Source of the DNA: Mariniblastus sp.
GTDB lineage: Bacteria; Planctomycetota; Planctomycetia; Pirellulales; Pirellulaceae
NCBI GenBank assembly: GCA_029247405.1
Contig: JAQWLH010000043.1
Coordinates: forward strand, 1 to 64,000
Direction: 5' to 3'
Length of the DNA: 64,000 nucleotides
Every line of letters begins with the position of its first letter. Within the stretch, counting starts at the first letter, position 1. The position numbers and the translations under genes are program-made. The notes beneath the pieces were generated by a model. That model was not told the DNA's origin and ran no database searches. It saw nothing but the letters and a program-made list of their open reading frames with translations. Shown piece by piece: positions 9,393-17,094 of this stretch.

Positions 9393-10661
9393 CTATTCTG
9401 AACGTATTGCAAGAGATTCCGGCAACTCCAGACCACCTGAACCACCCAACCCCCCGACCTCTGTTCCAGAAGCAACCATTTGACGTAATAACTCGTCAAG
9501 TGCCTCGACGATTTGTGGGCAGCGGCGACTGACATCATTGACCTCCCAGCGGTCATCTGGTTTTGCAAACAACTCAAATTGATCGCCACGACGGATCAGT
9601 TTCCAGGCATGAGTTTGAATGGAATAGGTGTCATCACTTCTTAACACGACGGCTTCTTTTCTGACCTCAGGCAAAGACAGGGTACTTGAGTCCCATCTAT
9701 TGCAAAAATTCTCCAAGTCGTCGGCAAACCAGTCGCGCAGGTAATCCGACACGGACTCGATCCCGACGAGGCTTCCGTTTCGCACCGAACGCGTTTGAGT
9801 CAATGCGTCATCAAAGTCAGGATGATCAGGAGGGCAGATGATTAACGGCACATGAACCGCTTCGTTATAAAACGCACTTTTCGATTGGTGGTGACCAATC
9901 CAACCGTGCTCACCCATAGGGTATCCGCCTGTGGATGTCAGGCAAAATAGAGTTTTGCTCCAAACAGGATCCGTCTCCATCAAATCTAGAATGATCCCAA
10001 GAAATTGATCCAGAATTGTTACCTGAGCGGCGAAGGCTTGTTGAAATCCGAGTAGCTCATCAGGTTCGTCATTTTCAACATCAAACCGAAGCGACGGTGG
10101 CAGGTGGAATCGAGGTGGTTCAGGATCCTCCGGATCGGCCAATTTTTGACGTAAATCAAACGGAGCGTCCCACGCCCCCATCAAGCCACATGAATGCAGC
10201 CACCCCAAACTACCCGGTTCCATCCGACTGAGCCATTGAGTGGCTTGTGCAAAAAAGTTTGCCATTTCCGTTTCAGCATTTGCATTTGCCAATTGGTTTG
10301 CTGGAGTCGATTGAACGGGAATCACCTGATCAAACGAGTTGGCAACCTTGAGTGCTTCCACTTGCGTCTCATCAGTAATCAAGGTCGGTAAAGCACCCAG
10401 TTCAGCAACGTCGCGGATGAGGTTCTGCCCCGTTTGCCGAGGGCTTTCAGGTTTAACATGAGGTTCGGCCCCCCAAAACAATTCGTACGCCTGGTCCAAA
10501 CTTCCGCCCGGTGCATAGGCCTGGTCGAAGATTAACGAACGAGCCGCCAAACGATTAAAGTTATCCGTTTCAATCCACGTGTTGCCGTAGGGCCCAAGAG
10601 ATTCAGCCCCCAAGCCATCGATGACCAAAACAACCGCGTTTCGAAGTTCAATTTGGCTCAT
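9393..10661 (-). CDS. Sulfatase/alkaline-phosphatase-fold protein lacking the sulfatase signature
   Basis: A 422-residue protein with the overall shape of a type I sulfatase but a degraded active site. The N-terminus AVVLVIDGLGAESLGPYGN parallels the usual metal-binding DD segment, with one Asp kept. The C-terminal GEHGWIGHHQSKSAFYNEAV followed by VPLIICPP parallels the family's GEHG...K...VP block. At the nucleophile position, counted back from the conserved Gly, the residue is Ser54, but the flanking CxPSR consensus reads SLDQA, which a formylglycine-generating enzyme should not recognise. The usual DHG is replaced by STGG. There is no signal peptide, so it is probably cytoplasmic. It may be a pseudoenzyme or have a changed activity. 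It is divergent from pyrE. Confidence 0.75.
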   Translation of the reverse strand: MSQIELRNAVVLVIDGLGAESLGPYGNTWIETDNFNRLAARSLIFDQAYAPGGSLDQAYELFWGAEPHVKPESPRQTGQNLIRDVAELGALPTLITDETQVEALKVANSFDQVIPVQSTPANQLANANAETEMANFFAQATQWLSRMEPGSLGWLHSCGLMGAWDAPFDLRQKLADPEDPEPPRFHLPPSLRFDVENDEPDELLGFQQAFAAQVTILDQFLGIILDLMETDPVWSKTLFCLTSTGGYPMGEHGWIGHHQSKSAFYNEAVHVPLIICPPDHPDFDDALTQTRSVRNGSLVGIESVSDYLRDWFADDLENFCNRWDSSTLSLPEVRKEAVVLRSDDTYSIQTHAWKLIRRGDQFELFAKPDDRWEVNDVSRRCPQIVEALDELLRQMVASGTEVGGLGGSGGLELPESLAIRSE

Positions 10662-10723
10662 TCAGGTTTCCTAGCCGAAGCTCGCATCTCGAAGCTTCTA
10701 TTCGATTCAATCAATGACGCTCA

Positions 10724-10753
10724 TTGACGTTTGATAGATAAACATCATATTGT
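10724..10753 (+). promoter_or_regulatory. Candidate sigma70-type promoter for pyrE
   Basis: TTGACG at 10724-10729 and TATTGT at 10748-10753 are separated by 18 bases, about 70 bases upstream of the pyrE start. The -35 is close to consensus but the -10 matches only four of six positions, so this is tentative. Confidence 0.25.
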
Positions 10754-10821
10754 TTAAATCGCCTCATGCGTACGGTAGTATGCCAAACTAGAACATCATT
10801 ACTTTATTTTGCGAGAAGACT

Positions 10822-11361
10822 TTGTACGATCGACAACGACTGATTGAGTTGGTTCAGCGAGACGCACTTCAGTTTGGCGATTTTACTTTGGCCTCGGGTA
10901 AAACCGCAAAGTACTATCTCGACTGTCGAAAGTTGACCCTTGATAGTGAGGCGGCCAATGTGATCGCGGCAGGTATTCTTGAGTCACTGGCCGAAGATAT
11001 GCCAGATGCAGTCGGGGGGATGGCGATCGGCGCCGATCCGATCACCGCGGCAGTCATCACTTGCAGTTGGCAACAGAACAAGCCCCTGAAGGGCTTTATC
11101 GTTCGCAAAGAGGCCAAGGAGCACGGCACTGGCCGTCAAGTTGAAGGCCCCATTCAACCGGGTCAGCGAGTCGTCATGCTCGAAGATGTCATTACCACAG
11201 GTGGTAGCTCATTGCGTGCAATTCAACACGCCCGTGAGTTTGGCCTGATTGTCGATCGAATTATTGCCATTGTTGATCGAGGTGAAAATTCAGCGGATAT
11301 TTTCAATGACGTTGATGTAGCATTTACCTCATTGCTCCACGTCAAAGATCTTGGCGTTTAA
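10822..11361 (+). CDS. pyrE: Orotate phosphoribosyltransferase
   Basis: Transfers the phosphoribosyl group of PRPP to orotate, giving orotidine monophosphate in pyrimidine synthesis. The protein has 179 residues, in the normal range. The PRPP-binding loop is VVMLEDVITTGGSSLRAI (about 115-132), and the FTLASGKTAKYYLDCRKLTL segment near residues 20-39 is the family's substrate/flexible-loop region. FIVRKEAKEHGTGRQVEG supplies the mobile catalytic loop. The start is TTG at 10822: no ATG is available in frame and GAGAAG lies 7 bases upstream as ribosome-binding site. A pair of microgenes follows on the same strand after about 140 bases. Confidence 0.94.
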   Translation: MYDRQRLIELVQRDALQFGDFTLASGKTAKYYLDCRKLTLDSEAANVIAAGILESLAEDMPDAVGGMAIGADPITAAVITCSWQQNKPLKGFIVRKEAKEHGTGRQVEGPIQPGQRVVMLEDVITTGGSSLRAIQHAREFGLIVDRIIAIVDRGENSADIFNDVDVAFTSLLHVKDLGV

Positions 11362-11504
11362 CAACGTGCCGCCCCACACGACAAATACGGAATGAGCATT
11401 TCGCTAATAGCTCTGAAATGATTTTCCGCTGCTCAGATTCGGCTGGGAAACCATCGGATACATCATAGAAACGTTTGTCACAAGTCCTTAAGGAGACTAT
11501 CTAA

Positions 11505-11609
11505 ATGTTAAGACTACTAAAATACACAATTTGGATTGCAATTAACTTAGGTTGTTTCTTCGGCGCCCTCTATTTTGTTATCTGGCTAACTCGAGGTGTG
11601 TTTTCATGA
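11505..11609 (+). CDS. 34-residue single-span membrane microprotein
   Basis: ATG 11505 is preceded by a strong AAGGAG at 11490-11495, nine bases upstream. The 34-residue product starts MLRLLKYTIWIAINLGCFFG and continues into ALYFVIWLTRGVFS. It is one hydrophobic span of about 24 residues flanked by basic residues at both ends, so it should insert as a single transmembrane helix. Its TGA stop (11607-11609) overlaps the ATG of the next small frame in an ATGA junction, which points to translational coupling. The family was not recognised. By size and shape it resembles small accessory subunits or regulators of membrane complexes, but no partner can be named from the sequence. Confidence 0.65.
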   Translation: MLRLLKYTIWIAINLGCFFGALYFVIWLTRGVFS

Positions 11610-11707
11610 ATGACTTTGAAGACATGTTTGACGCAGCCATGGAAGACTTAGTAGACAACGACGAATCCGCAGGCCTTCATTGCAAATTGGCGGAAACCGC
11701 ACCCTGA
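11606..11707 (+). CDS. 33-residue acidic microprotein coupled to the membrane microprotein
   Basis: Begins at ATG 11606 within the ATGA overlap with the preceding frame. The 33-residue product (MNDFEDMFDAAMEDLVDNDE, then SAGLHCKLAETAP) is strongly acidic in its first 20 residues and has one His-Cys pair near the end. It has no signal peptide or membrane span, so it would be a soluble cytoplasmic peptide made together with the 34-residue membrane peptide. It has no ribosome-binding site of its own beyond coupling. Function is unknown. The basic ends of the partner suggest possible electrostatic pairing; this is speculation. Confidence 0.5.
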   Translation: MNDFEDMFDAAMEDLVDNDESAGLHCKLAETAP

Positions 11708-12031
11708 GAATCCGATGCGTTTTCCAACTCGCATTGCTGGCGTGATTTGCCTTCCTTCTCTCTTATAACCCTCATTTTTCAGCTCTCTGTAAAACTCTTC
11801 CGATTGGGCAGACTTGACTGATCATCGCGAATGAAAGATTGACCTTTTCGATATTTGGGGAAATGCAAACAAGTTCGTTTCGATTCCCCGGATTCTATGG
11901 ACGATTCATATCGCAGACGTCGTAAGGAATCCCCACATTGCACCTTTCGAATTGATAATAAGGTGTGAGACCGGGACTGTCGTTTTGATAACGATGCGGA
12001 TTCCGGTAGGTCAGGACAAAGGGAGTTTGTA
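11708..12031. other. Intergenic region upstream of the BBP7 barrel gene
   Basis: About 320 bases holding the promoter region of the next gene. AAAGGGAG at 12018-12025 is the ribosome-binding site for the start at 12032. A pyrimidine-rich stretch near 11748-11765 lies past the microgene stop, without a stem. No other feature was seen. Confidence 0.4.
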
Positions 12032-13513
12032 ATGAAACATTTTTTTCATTCGGTATTGGCGGTTGTGGCAACGTTTCTACTAACCGCCGTGGCAAATGCA
12101 CAATGGAGCTCAACCGAGGAAATCGGATCCTACCAATCCATTCTTGCCCGTGCGGGATACGCGAATCAAACTCCTGAGAGTCTCGATCGCAATCAAGCAG
12201 GCTCGCCTGCCAGTCAAATGTCAGTTCCGACGCCTCCAGGAACACCAATGGCCTACACGCCGTTGCCCAAACAAGAAACCGAAAGTTTGAGTAATGGTTT
12301 CGGTAACACTGAGTTTGTAGGATCAGAAGCAGCGAGAGACTGCGGCAACAACGATTGCGGTGAGGCAGTTGGCAATAGAATCGGCGTTGGCAACGGCTTG
12401 AGGGCTGGGGGAAGACTGAACCGTCGAGGTCGTGCTGGAACTCAGCCTACCTACAACCCGAACGTTGGCTGTGCCCCGATTACCGGGCTGCCCACCTCCC
12501 AAACGACTCCAGTTTACCAACCTGACCGCGCAATCGGCCGGTCACTTTTTAGTCAAGTCAAATCGGCAAATTTGGTCGTCGGTACTTTTGGCGTTATTTT
12601 CCGACGCGATTACGAGGATGGCGTGAAGCTTGGATCTTGCTCGCCGGGTGAATTTTCTTCGAACGATGTCGAAAACGGGAGCTTGACGGGCGTCGGTGCC
12701 TCGATCTCTCAGAGACGTGCCAATGGAAAAGGCTGGGAAACCATTTACTGGGGACTTGATGAGGACGATAGCGTCGCCATCACCGGGCCGACCCAAACCT
12801 CTCTTTCCAGCTTGGCGAATCTCAATCACATTCCAGCCAATGCAACTGTCCTCGATATTTTCGACGACGGTGATAACGTTGGACTTTACCGCAACACAGA
12901 AATCCACAGTTTTGAATTCAATTTCTTGAACAACGGTGGTCAGTACACAAGTCGTCTGTGCAAACCAGCGACCTACGAGTTATACGGTGGATTCCGTTTT
13001 TTCAAATTCGACGAAGACTTGCGATATGTGAGCAACTCATCCGCTCCTGGCTATCCAGCGACCATGGAATATGCGAGCGAAACAGAAAACACACTGACGG
13101 GTTTTCAATTCGGTGGACGCAGTGAGGTTTGCGTTGGCAAACGCTTCAAACTTTTTAAAGGTGGCAACGTTGGCATCTTCAATAATCGAATTCACATGTG
13201 CCAACGAATCTTCGATGAAACGAACTACAATCCCGTCGTTGGATCAGGTGCTGATGCAGGCACCCCCTACGATCTATCGGACACAAAAAATGACGTTGCA
13301 TTCATCGGTCAGATCGACTTTGGAATGATTTATCAATTTTCAAATTCATCTCGGCTGCGAGGTGGTTATCGGGCGATGGGCGTCAGCGGCGTCGCTTTGG
13401 CTGGCGATCAAATCCCTTACAATTTCACCGACCTCAGTGCGATTCAATCCGCCAACTCAAACGGCAACTTGATGTTGCACGGATTTTATTACGGTGCAGA
13501 GTTCTGCTTCTAA
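12032..13513 (+). CDS. BBP7-family outer-membrane beta-barrel protein
   Basis: A 493-residue exported protein with a clear signal peptide (MKHFFHSVLAVVATFLLTAV, cleavage after ANA-QW). About 130 residues of low-complexity linker follow, containing Gly/Asn/Arg-rich and Pro/Thr-rich parts. From about residue 180 the sequence turns into alternating amphipathic strands, including LYGGFRFFKFDEDLRYVS, FQFGGRSEVCVGKRFKLFKG and SSRLRGGYRAMGVSGVAL. It ends with an aromatic strand (LHGFYYGAEFCF), the usual C-terminal signature of outer-membrane barrels. The BBP7 family is found mainly in planctomycetes and its role is unknown. Ribosome-binding site AAAGGGAG precedes the ATG. A strong hairpin terminator follows. 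Confidence 0.85.
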   Translation: MKHFFHSVLAVVATFLLTAVANAQWSSTEEIGSYQSILARAGYANQTPESLDRNQAGSPASQMSVPTPPGTPMAYTPLPKQETESLSNGFGNTEFVGSEAARDCGNNDCGEAVGNRIGVGNGLRAGGRLNRRGRAGTQPTYNPNVGCAPITGLPTSQTTPVYQPDRAIGRSLFSQVKSANLVVGTFGVIFRRDYEDGVKLGSCSPGEFSSNDVENGSLTGVGASISQRRANGKGWETIYWGLDEDDSVAITGPTQTSLSSLANLNHIPANATVLDIFDDGDNVGLYRNTEIHSFEFNFLNNGGQYTSRLCKPATYELYGGFRFFKFDEDLRYVSNSSAPGYPATMEYASETENTLTGFQFGGRSEVCVGKRFKLFKGGNVGIFNNRIHMCQRIFDETNYNPVVGSGADAGTPYDLSDTKNDVAFIGQIDFGMIYQFSNSSRLRGGYRAMGVSGVALAGDQIPYNFTDLSAIQSANSNGNLMLHGFYYGAEFCF

Positions 13514-13542
13514 AATTGAAGCGGCATCTTCAGGAACAACGT

Positions 13543-13575
13543 AAAAACGCCGCACAGCTCGTGCGGCGTTTTTTT
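13543..13575. terminator. Bidirectional rho-independent terminator
   Basis: A perfect 9-bp GC-rich stem (ACGCCGCAC, 13547-13555; GTGCGGCGT, 13561-13569) with a 5-base loop, followed by T7 on the plus strand and flanked by A5 on the left. It can therefore end both the BBP7 gene (plus) and infC (minus), which converge here. Confidence 0.92.
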
Positions 13576-13603
13576 GATTGCATCGAATTGACGACCAGCG
13601 AAA

Positions 13604-14122
13604 TTACTTATTGGGCGTGATCGTGCAAACCATCCTACGAGGTTGACGAGACGGCGCGCTTTCGACTTTCCCATGTTCGGAGAGCATCTCGATAATGTGA
13701 TCCATTACCTTGGCTCCCTCATCAATGTGGGCATTCTCGCGGCCACGAAACAAAACCGTGACCTGGACCTTGTCGTTATGCTCCAGGAAGCCAATTGCTT
13801 TTTTTACCTTGAAGCCGATATCGTGTTCACCTGTTTTTGGGCGAACTCGAATTTCCTTCAACTTGGTTTGGTGGGATTTATTTTTGGTTTGGCGCTTCTT
13901 TTTTTCATAGTTGAATTTGCCAAAATCCATAATCCTGCAGACAGGCGGTTTTGCATCTCCGGCAACCTCGACGAGATCCAAGCCAGCAGATTTGGCCTTT
14001 TCTAGTGCATCGGCGGTTGGAATAACTCCCAATTGGTTGCCATCTTGGTCAATAACTCGGATAGGGGTAATCCTGATCTGTTCATTGATTCGATTTCCCT
14101 TTTTCTTTTCGCTTGGTGGAAT
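13604..14122 (-). CDS. infC: Translation initiation factor IF-3, starting at an AUU codon
   Basis: IF-3 binds the 30S subunit and controls start-codon and initiator-tRNA selection. The frame reads from ATT at 14122 (14122-14120) to the stop at 13604, 172 residues. The N-terminal domain includes [20 protein letters not shown] and [12 protein letters not shown]; the linker and C-terminal domain include [36 protein letters not shown] and [10 protein letters not shown]. An in-frame TGA at 14137-14135 limits extension. No ATG, GTG or TTG occurs between that stop and the TTG at 14032, and starting there would remove about 30 conserved residues. AUU with GAGAGG eight bases upstream is therefore the start, as in the autoregulated infC of enterobacteria. 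thrS lies upstream on the same strand. Confidence 0.93.
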   Translation of the reverse strand: MPPSEKKKGNRINEQIRITPIRVIDQDGNQLGVIPTADALEKAKSAGLDLVEVAGDAKPPVCRIMDFGKFNYEKKKRQTKNKSHQTKLKEIRVRPKTGEHDIGFKVKKAIGFLEHNDKVQVTVLFRGRENAHIDEGAKVMDHIIEMLSEHGKVESAPSRQPRRMVCTITPNK

Positions 14123-14136
14123 TTTTTTTTCCTCTC
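14120..14136 (-). promoter_or_regulatory. infC ribosome-binding site and AUU start
   Basis: On the minus strand GAGAGG (14136-14131) is followed by eight A residues (14130-14123) and the ATT start codon (14122-14120). In E. coli the AUU start makes infC translation sensitive to IF-3 itself, giving negative feedback. The same arrangement here suggests the same control (inference from the known system). Confidence 0.8.
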
Positions 14137-14219
14137 AAAAATAGTTGTTAATACCGACACGTTGATCATGAGATCTTGAAAGTCAATTCGTGACCGGTGC
14201 CATCAATCATAAGCCTGAG

Positions 14220-14249
14220 ATTATGTTTCAATGGGTCACCAAACGTCAA
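14220..14249 (-). promoter_or_regulatory. Candidate promoter(s) in the thrS-infC gap
   Basis: On the minus strand TTGACG (14249-14244) and CATAAT (14225-14220) are spaced by 18 bases, about 100 bases before the infC start. A second similar pair, TTGACC (14348-14343) and TACAAT (14324-14319), also has an 18-base spacer. The 308-base gap between thrS and infC holds no other feature that could be supported. infC may thus have its own transcription start(s) besides reading from thrS. Confidence 0.35.
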
Positions 14250-14430
14250 CAGATCGGCAGCCATGACCCGAGAATTAGCTCCGGCCATAAAAATCATTAC
14301 TTAATGTAATACGAAGGTATTGTAGCCTCCAAGTTCGACCAAGGTCAATTTATCTGGTTTTGCTTGGTAATTAATGGCTTGATCAACAAACAGCCCCGAA
14401 CTGACAGTTGTTTCCTCCGCAAACCAGACC

Positions 14431-16434
14431 TCATATTTTTTGTTCGACTTCTTGCTGAAACTTGGCAATTGCTTCTTCAACGGGCATCGCTCCCAGATCA
14501 CCTTTGGCTCGATCCCGGACCGACACCGTCCCGTTTTCCGCATCCCGCGGCCCAACGATCATCATGTAAGGAACTAAATCGAGTTGGCCATCACGAATTT
14601 TCGCGCCGAGCTTCTCACTTCGGTAATCGGCCTTGATTCGCAGCCCAGCCGCACGCATTTGGTTCTCGACGCTTCGGCCATACTCCTCGGATTTGTCGCT
14701 GACGGTGAGGATACGCCCCTGTTCCGGATTAAGCCATAGCGGAAAACATCCGCCAAAATGCTCGATTAGAACACCGATAAAACGTTCCATGCTTCCAAAC
14801 GGTGCGCGATGAATCATGATTGGTACGTGGGGTTTGTTATCGGCACCGATATACTCTAAACCAAACCGGCCTGGCAAATTGTAATCAACCTGAACTGTTC
14901 CAAGCTGCCATTTGCGACCCAAACAATCATTGACGACGAAGTCAATCTTGGGGCCATAAAAAGCCGCTTCTCCAGGGTCTTCGCTGAATGGCTTGCCCAA
15001 GGTTGCCGCCGCTTCTCGGCAGGCATTCTCCGCCAAGTCCCAATTCTCAGGATCTCCCACGTACTTGGAACTGTCTGAATCGCGAAGGCCAACCCGGACT
15101 GAATAGTCTTCCATCCCCATGGCGGCAAAGACAATTTTGACCAACTCAATACAGCCAATCAATTCTTCCTGCAGCTGTTCCTGAGTCACAAATAAATGTG
15201 CATCGTCTTGGGTGAATCCGCGAACACGGGTCAGTCCGCCAATTTCGCCTGATTGTTCCCAACGGTAAACCGTACCAAACTCGGCCAAACGAATAGGCAG
15301 GTCGCGATAGCTTCGCTGCTCTGACGAAAAGACCTTGATATGGTGTGGACAGTTCATCGGCTTGAGTAAATAGCCTTCGATTTCACCGTCCTTCATCATG
15401 TTGGCCAGTTGCCCGCATGTACAACCCTCATCAGCCAGTTTGCTCAGTTGGTCCCGATCAACAAGAGCGGGGTACTGGCTGTCCTGGTAATAGGGAAAAT
15501 GGCCGCTCGTTTTGTAAAGATCCAACTTTCCAATGTGCGGTGTGAAAACTTGATCATATCCCTGTCGCGTCAGGTGTTCAGAAATAAACTCCTGGAGTTT
15601 CTGCCGAATGAAAGCGCCTTTGGGTGTCCACAGAATTAATCCCTGACCGACCATTTCATCGATGTGAAACAGACCGAGCCGTTTACCCAGCACGCGATGG
15701 TCACGCTTTTTGGATTCTTCTAGCATCTCGAGATGCGCATCCAAATCCTTTTGTGTGAAAAAGGCTGTGGCGTAAAGCCGTTGGAGTTGCTGCTTTGTCT
15801 GGTCACCTTTCCAATATGCCCCGGCGATCGAAAGCAATTTGAAGGCACCAATCCGCTTGGGTGATGGGATATGAGGTCCACGACAAAGATCAACGAACTC
15901 GCCCTGTTGATAAAAAGAGAGAGTTTCGTCCTCGACGAGTCCTGTTTCTATATGCTCAACCTTGAATTCCTGATTTAAGTCTTTGCAAACTTGGATGGCA
16001 TCAACACGAGGGCGCACCACACGTTCGAAAGGCTCATCCAGTTCAATGATTTTTTCCATCTCTTTTTCGATGGCAGGAAAATCATCCTCGGTTAATGGCT
16101 CGGGACTCTCAATGTCATAATAGAATCCCCCATCAATAGCTGGACCGAAGGCCAGCTGCACATCTTTTTTAACTCGCATGACCGCACGGGCCATCACGTG
16201 GGCACAGCTGTGCCGCATTGTTTCGAGGGCCGTCGGGTCTTTTTTGGTGATAATGCGGAGGTTAACCGGCTCGCCGGCAGGAATCTCAAAATCAAGCTCC
16301 ACTGGTTGTAGATCAATTTCGCCCCAGACGGCATCTTTGGCCAGACGCGAGCCAATGCTCTTGGCAACGTCCTTTACCGTCACGCGTTTATCGAATTCTT
16401 TTAGGCTTCCATCGGGCAGTTTAACACTTGTCAT
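14431..16434 (-). CDS. thrS: Threonyl-tRNA synthetase
   Basis: Charges tRNA-Thr with threonine in the cytoplasm. The protein has 667 residues from ATG 16434. Domains are an N-terminal TGS domain (VKLPDGSLKEFDKRVTVKD), the editing SAD domain with RHSCAHVMARAV (about 82) and GGFYYD, the class II catalytic core with the zinc-site segment LKPMNCPHHIKVF (about 356) and the RAPFGSMERFIGVLIEH block, and a C-terminal anticodon-binding domain (RILTVSDKSEEYG onward). The frame stays open 28 codons further upstream, but that extension is not conserved in the family. thrS-infC order matches the classical thrS-infC-rpmI-rplT cluster, but rpmI and rplT are not here: BBP7 follows convergently. Confidence 0.95.
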   Translation of the reverse strand: MTSVKLPDGSLKEFDKRVTVKDVAKSIGSRLAKDAVWGEIDLQPVELDFEIPAGEPVNLRIITKKDPTALETMRHSCAHVMARAVMRVKKDVQLAFGPAIDGGFYYDIESPEPLTEDDFPAIEKEMEKIIELDEPFERVVRPRVDAIQVCKDLNQEFKVEHIETGLVEDETLSFYQQGEFVDLCRGPHIPSPKRIGAFKLLSIAGAYWKGDQTKQQLQRLYATAFFTQKDLDAHLEMLEESKKRDHRVLGKRLGLFHIDEMVGQGLILWTPKGAFIRQKLQEFISEHLTRQGYDQVFTPHIGKLDLYKTSGHFPYYQDSQYPALVDRDQLSKLADEGCTCGQLANMMKDGEIEGYLLKPMNCPHHIKVFSSEQRSYRDLPIRLAEFGTVYRWEQSGEIGGLTRVRGFTQDDAHLFVTQEQLQEELIGCIELVKIVFAAMGMEDYSVRVGLRDSDSSKYVGDPENWDLAENACREAAATLGKPFSEDPGEAAFYGPKIDFVVNDCLGRKWQLGTVQVDYNLPGRFGLEYIGADNKPHVPIMIHRAPFGSMERFIGVLIEHFGGCFPLWLNPEQGRILTVSDKSEEYGRSVENQMRAAGLRIKADYRSEKLGAKIRDGQLDLVPYMMIVGPRDAENGTVSVRDRAKGDLGAMPVEEAIAKFQQEVEQKI

Positions 16435-17018
16435 TTTTGTTCTTTGTTCGCTTCTCAAAACAATGATGCCGCCCGCGCCTACAAATCGCGGTCCCGGCTG
16501 AACGAATCCACCACTCACGTGTCAAACCCGGTCAAAGCGGCAGTATAGATTGTCTGACACAAACCGGAAACGTCGGTTCGCGATGCTTCAGCTGTTCTTC
16601 CCAAAGATTCTGCATCGCACCTAAGGATCCAATCACAAAGACTACAAACCGAGCCACGGTTTAGCCATCAGACCGGGATAATCTCCATTCTCCATTTGGC
16701 TGCTAAAACCAGACCAACAACTCTTGAGGTAAGGCAATGTCAACAAACGAGACGACTTTTTGAATCCCCCATGTCCAGTGACCCGGTTTCTAAGCTGTCA
16801 TTATGAGAAACGAATTGAGACTGACAGCCAGTTCGAGCCAATAGACTGGGATTGATTGGCCACCAATCAATCATCTCAAGAGTCACACGCTCTGAGGCAA
16901 AACCCAACAACTCACTGGTCGCCGCAGTCCGCGAACGACAGCGGCCAACGCACCGCTGCGGCAGACAACTGACCAGGTGAGCCGACAACATCCCACGATT
17001 GGCATGAAAACTTGATTT
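16435..17018. other. Intergenic region between divergent thrS and the selenoprotein gene
   Basis: About 580 bases without a supportable gene. The only open frames are short, lack ribosome-binding sites and have atypical composition. A GC-rich stretch near 16915-16975 contains CCGCAG/CTGCGG words that could pair, but the arms are far apart and no clear stem or regulatory RNA was identified. Confidence 0.35.
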
Positions 17019-17047
17019 TTAACAGTGCCTGAATATTGGTGTACACT
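17019..17047 (+). promoter_or_regulatory. Candidate promoter of the thioredoxin-like selenoprotein gene
   Basis: TTAACA (17019-17024), a 17-base spacer and TACACT (17042-17047), 47 bases before the ATG at 17095. The -35 matches five of six consensus bases and the -10 four of six, with ideal spacing. Confidence 0.45.
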
Positions 17048-17094
17048 ACGGACTAAGAAAACACACTCCACCACTGAGCCTGAAAGAAATTCGC

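Noticed and set aside
13604..14032. infC starting at TTG 14032
   Set aside because: It removes the conserved N-terminal segment [20 protein letters not shown], whereas ATT 14122 with a good ribosome-binding site keeps it.
16740..16991. 83-codon minus-strand frame in the thrS-selenoprotein gap
   Set aside because: No ribosome-binding site, erratic composition rich in Cys and Arg, and no domain; judged non-coding.
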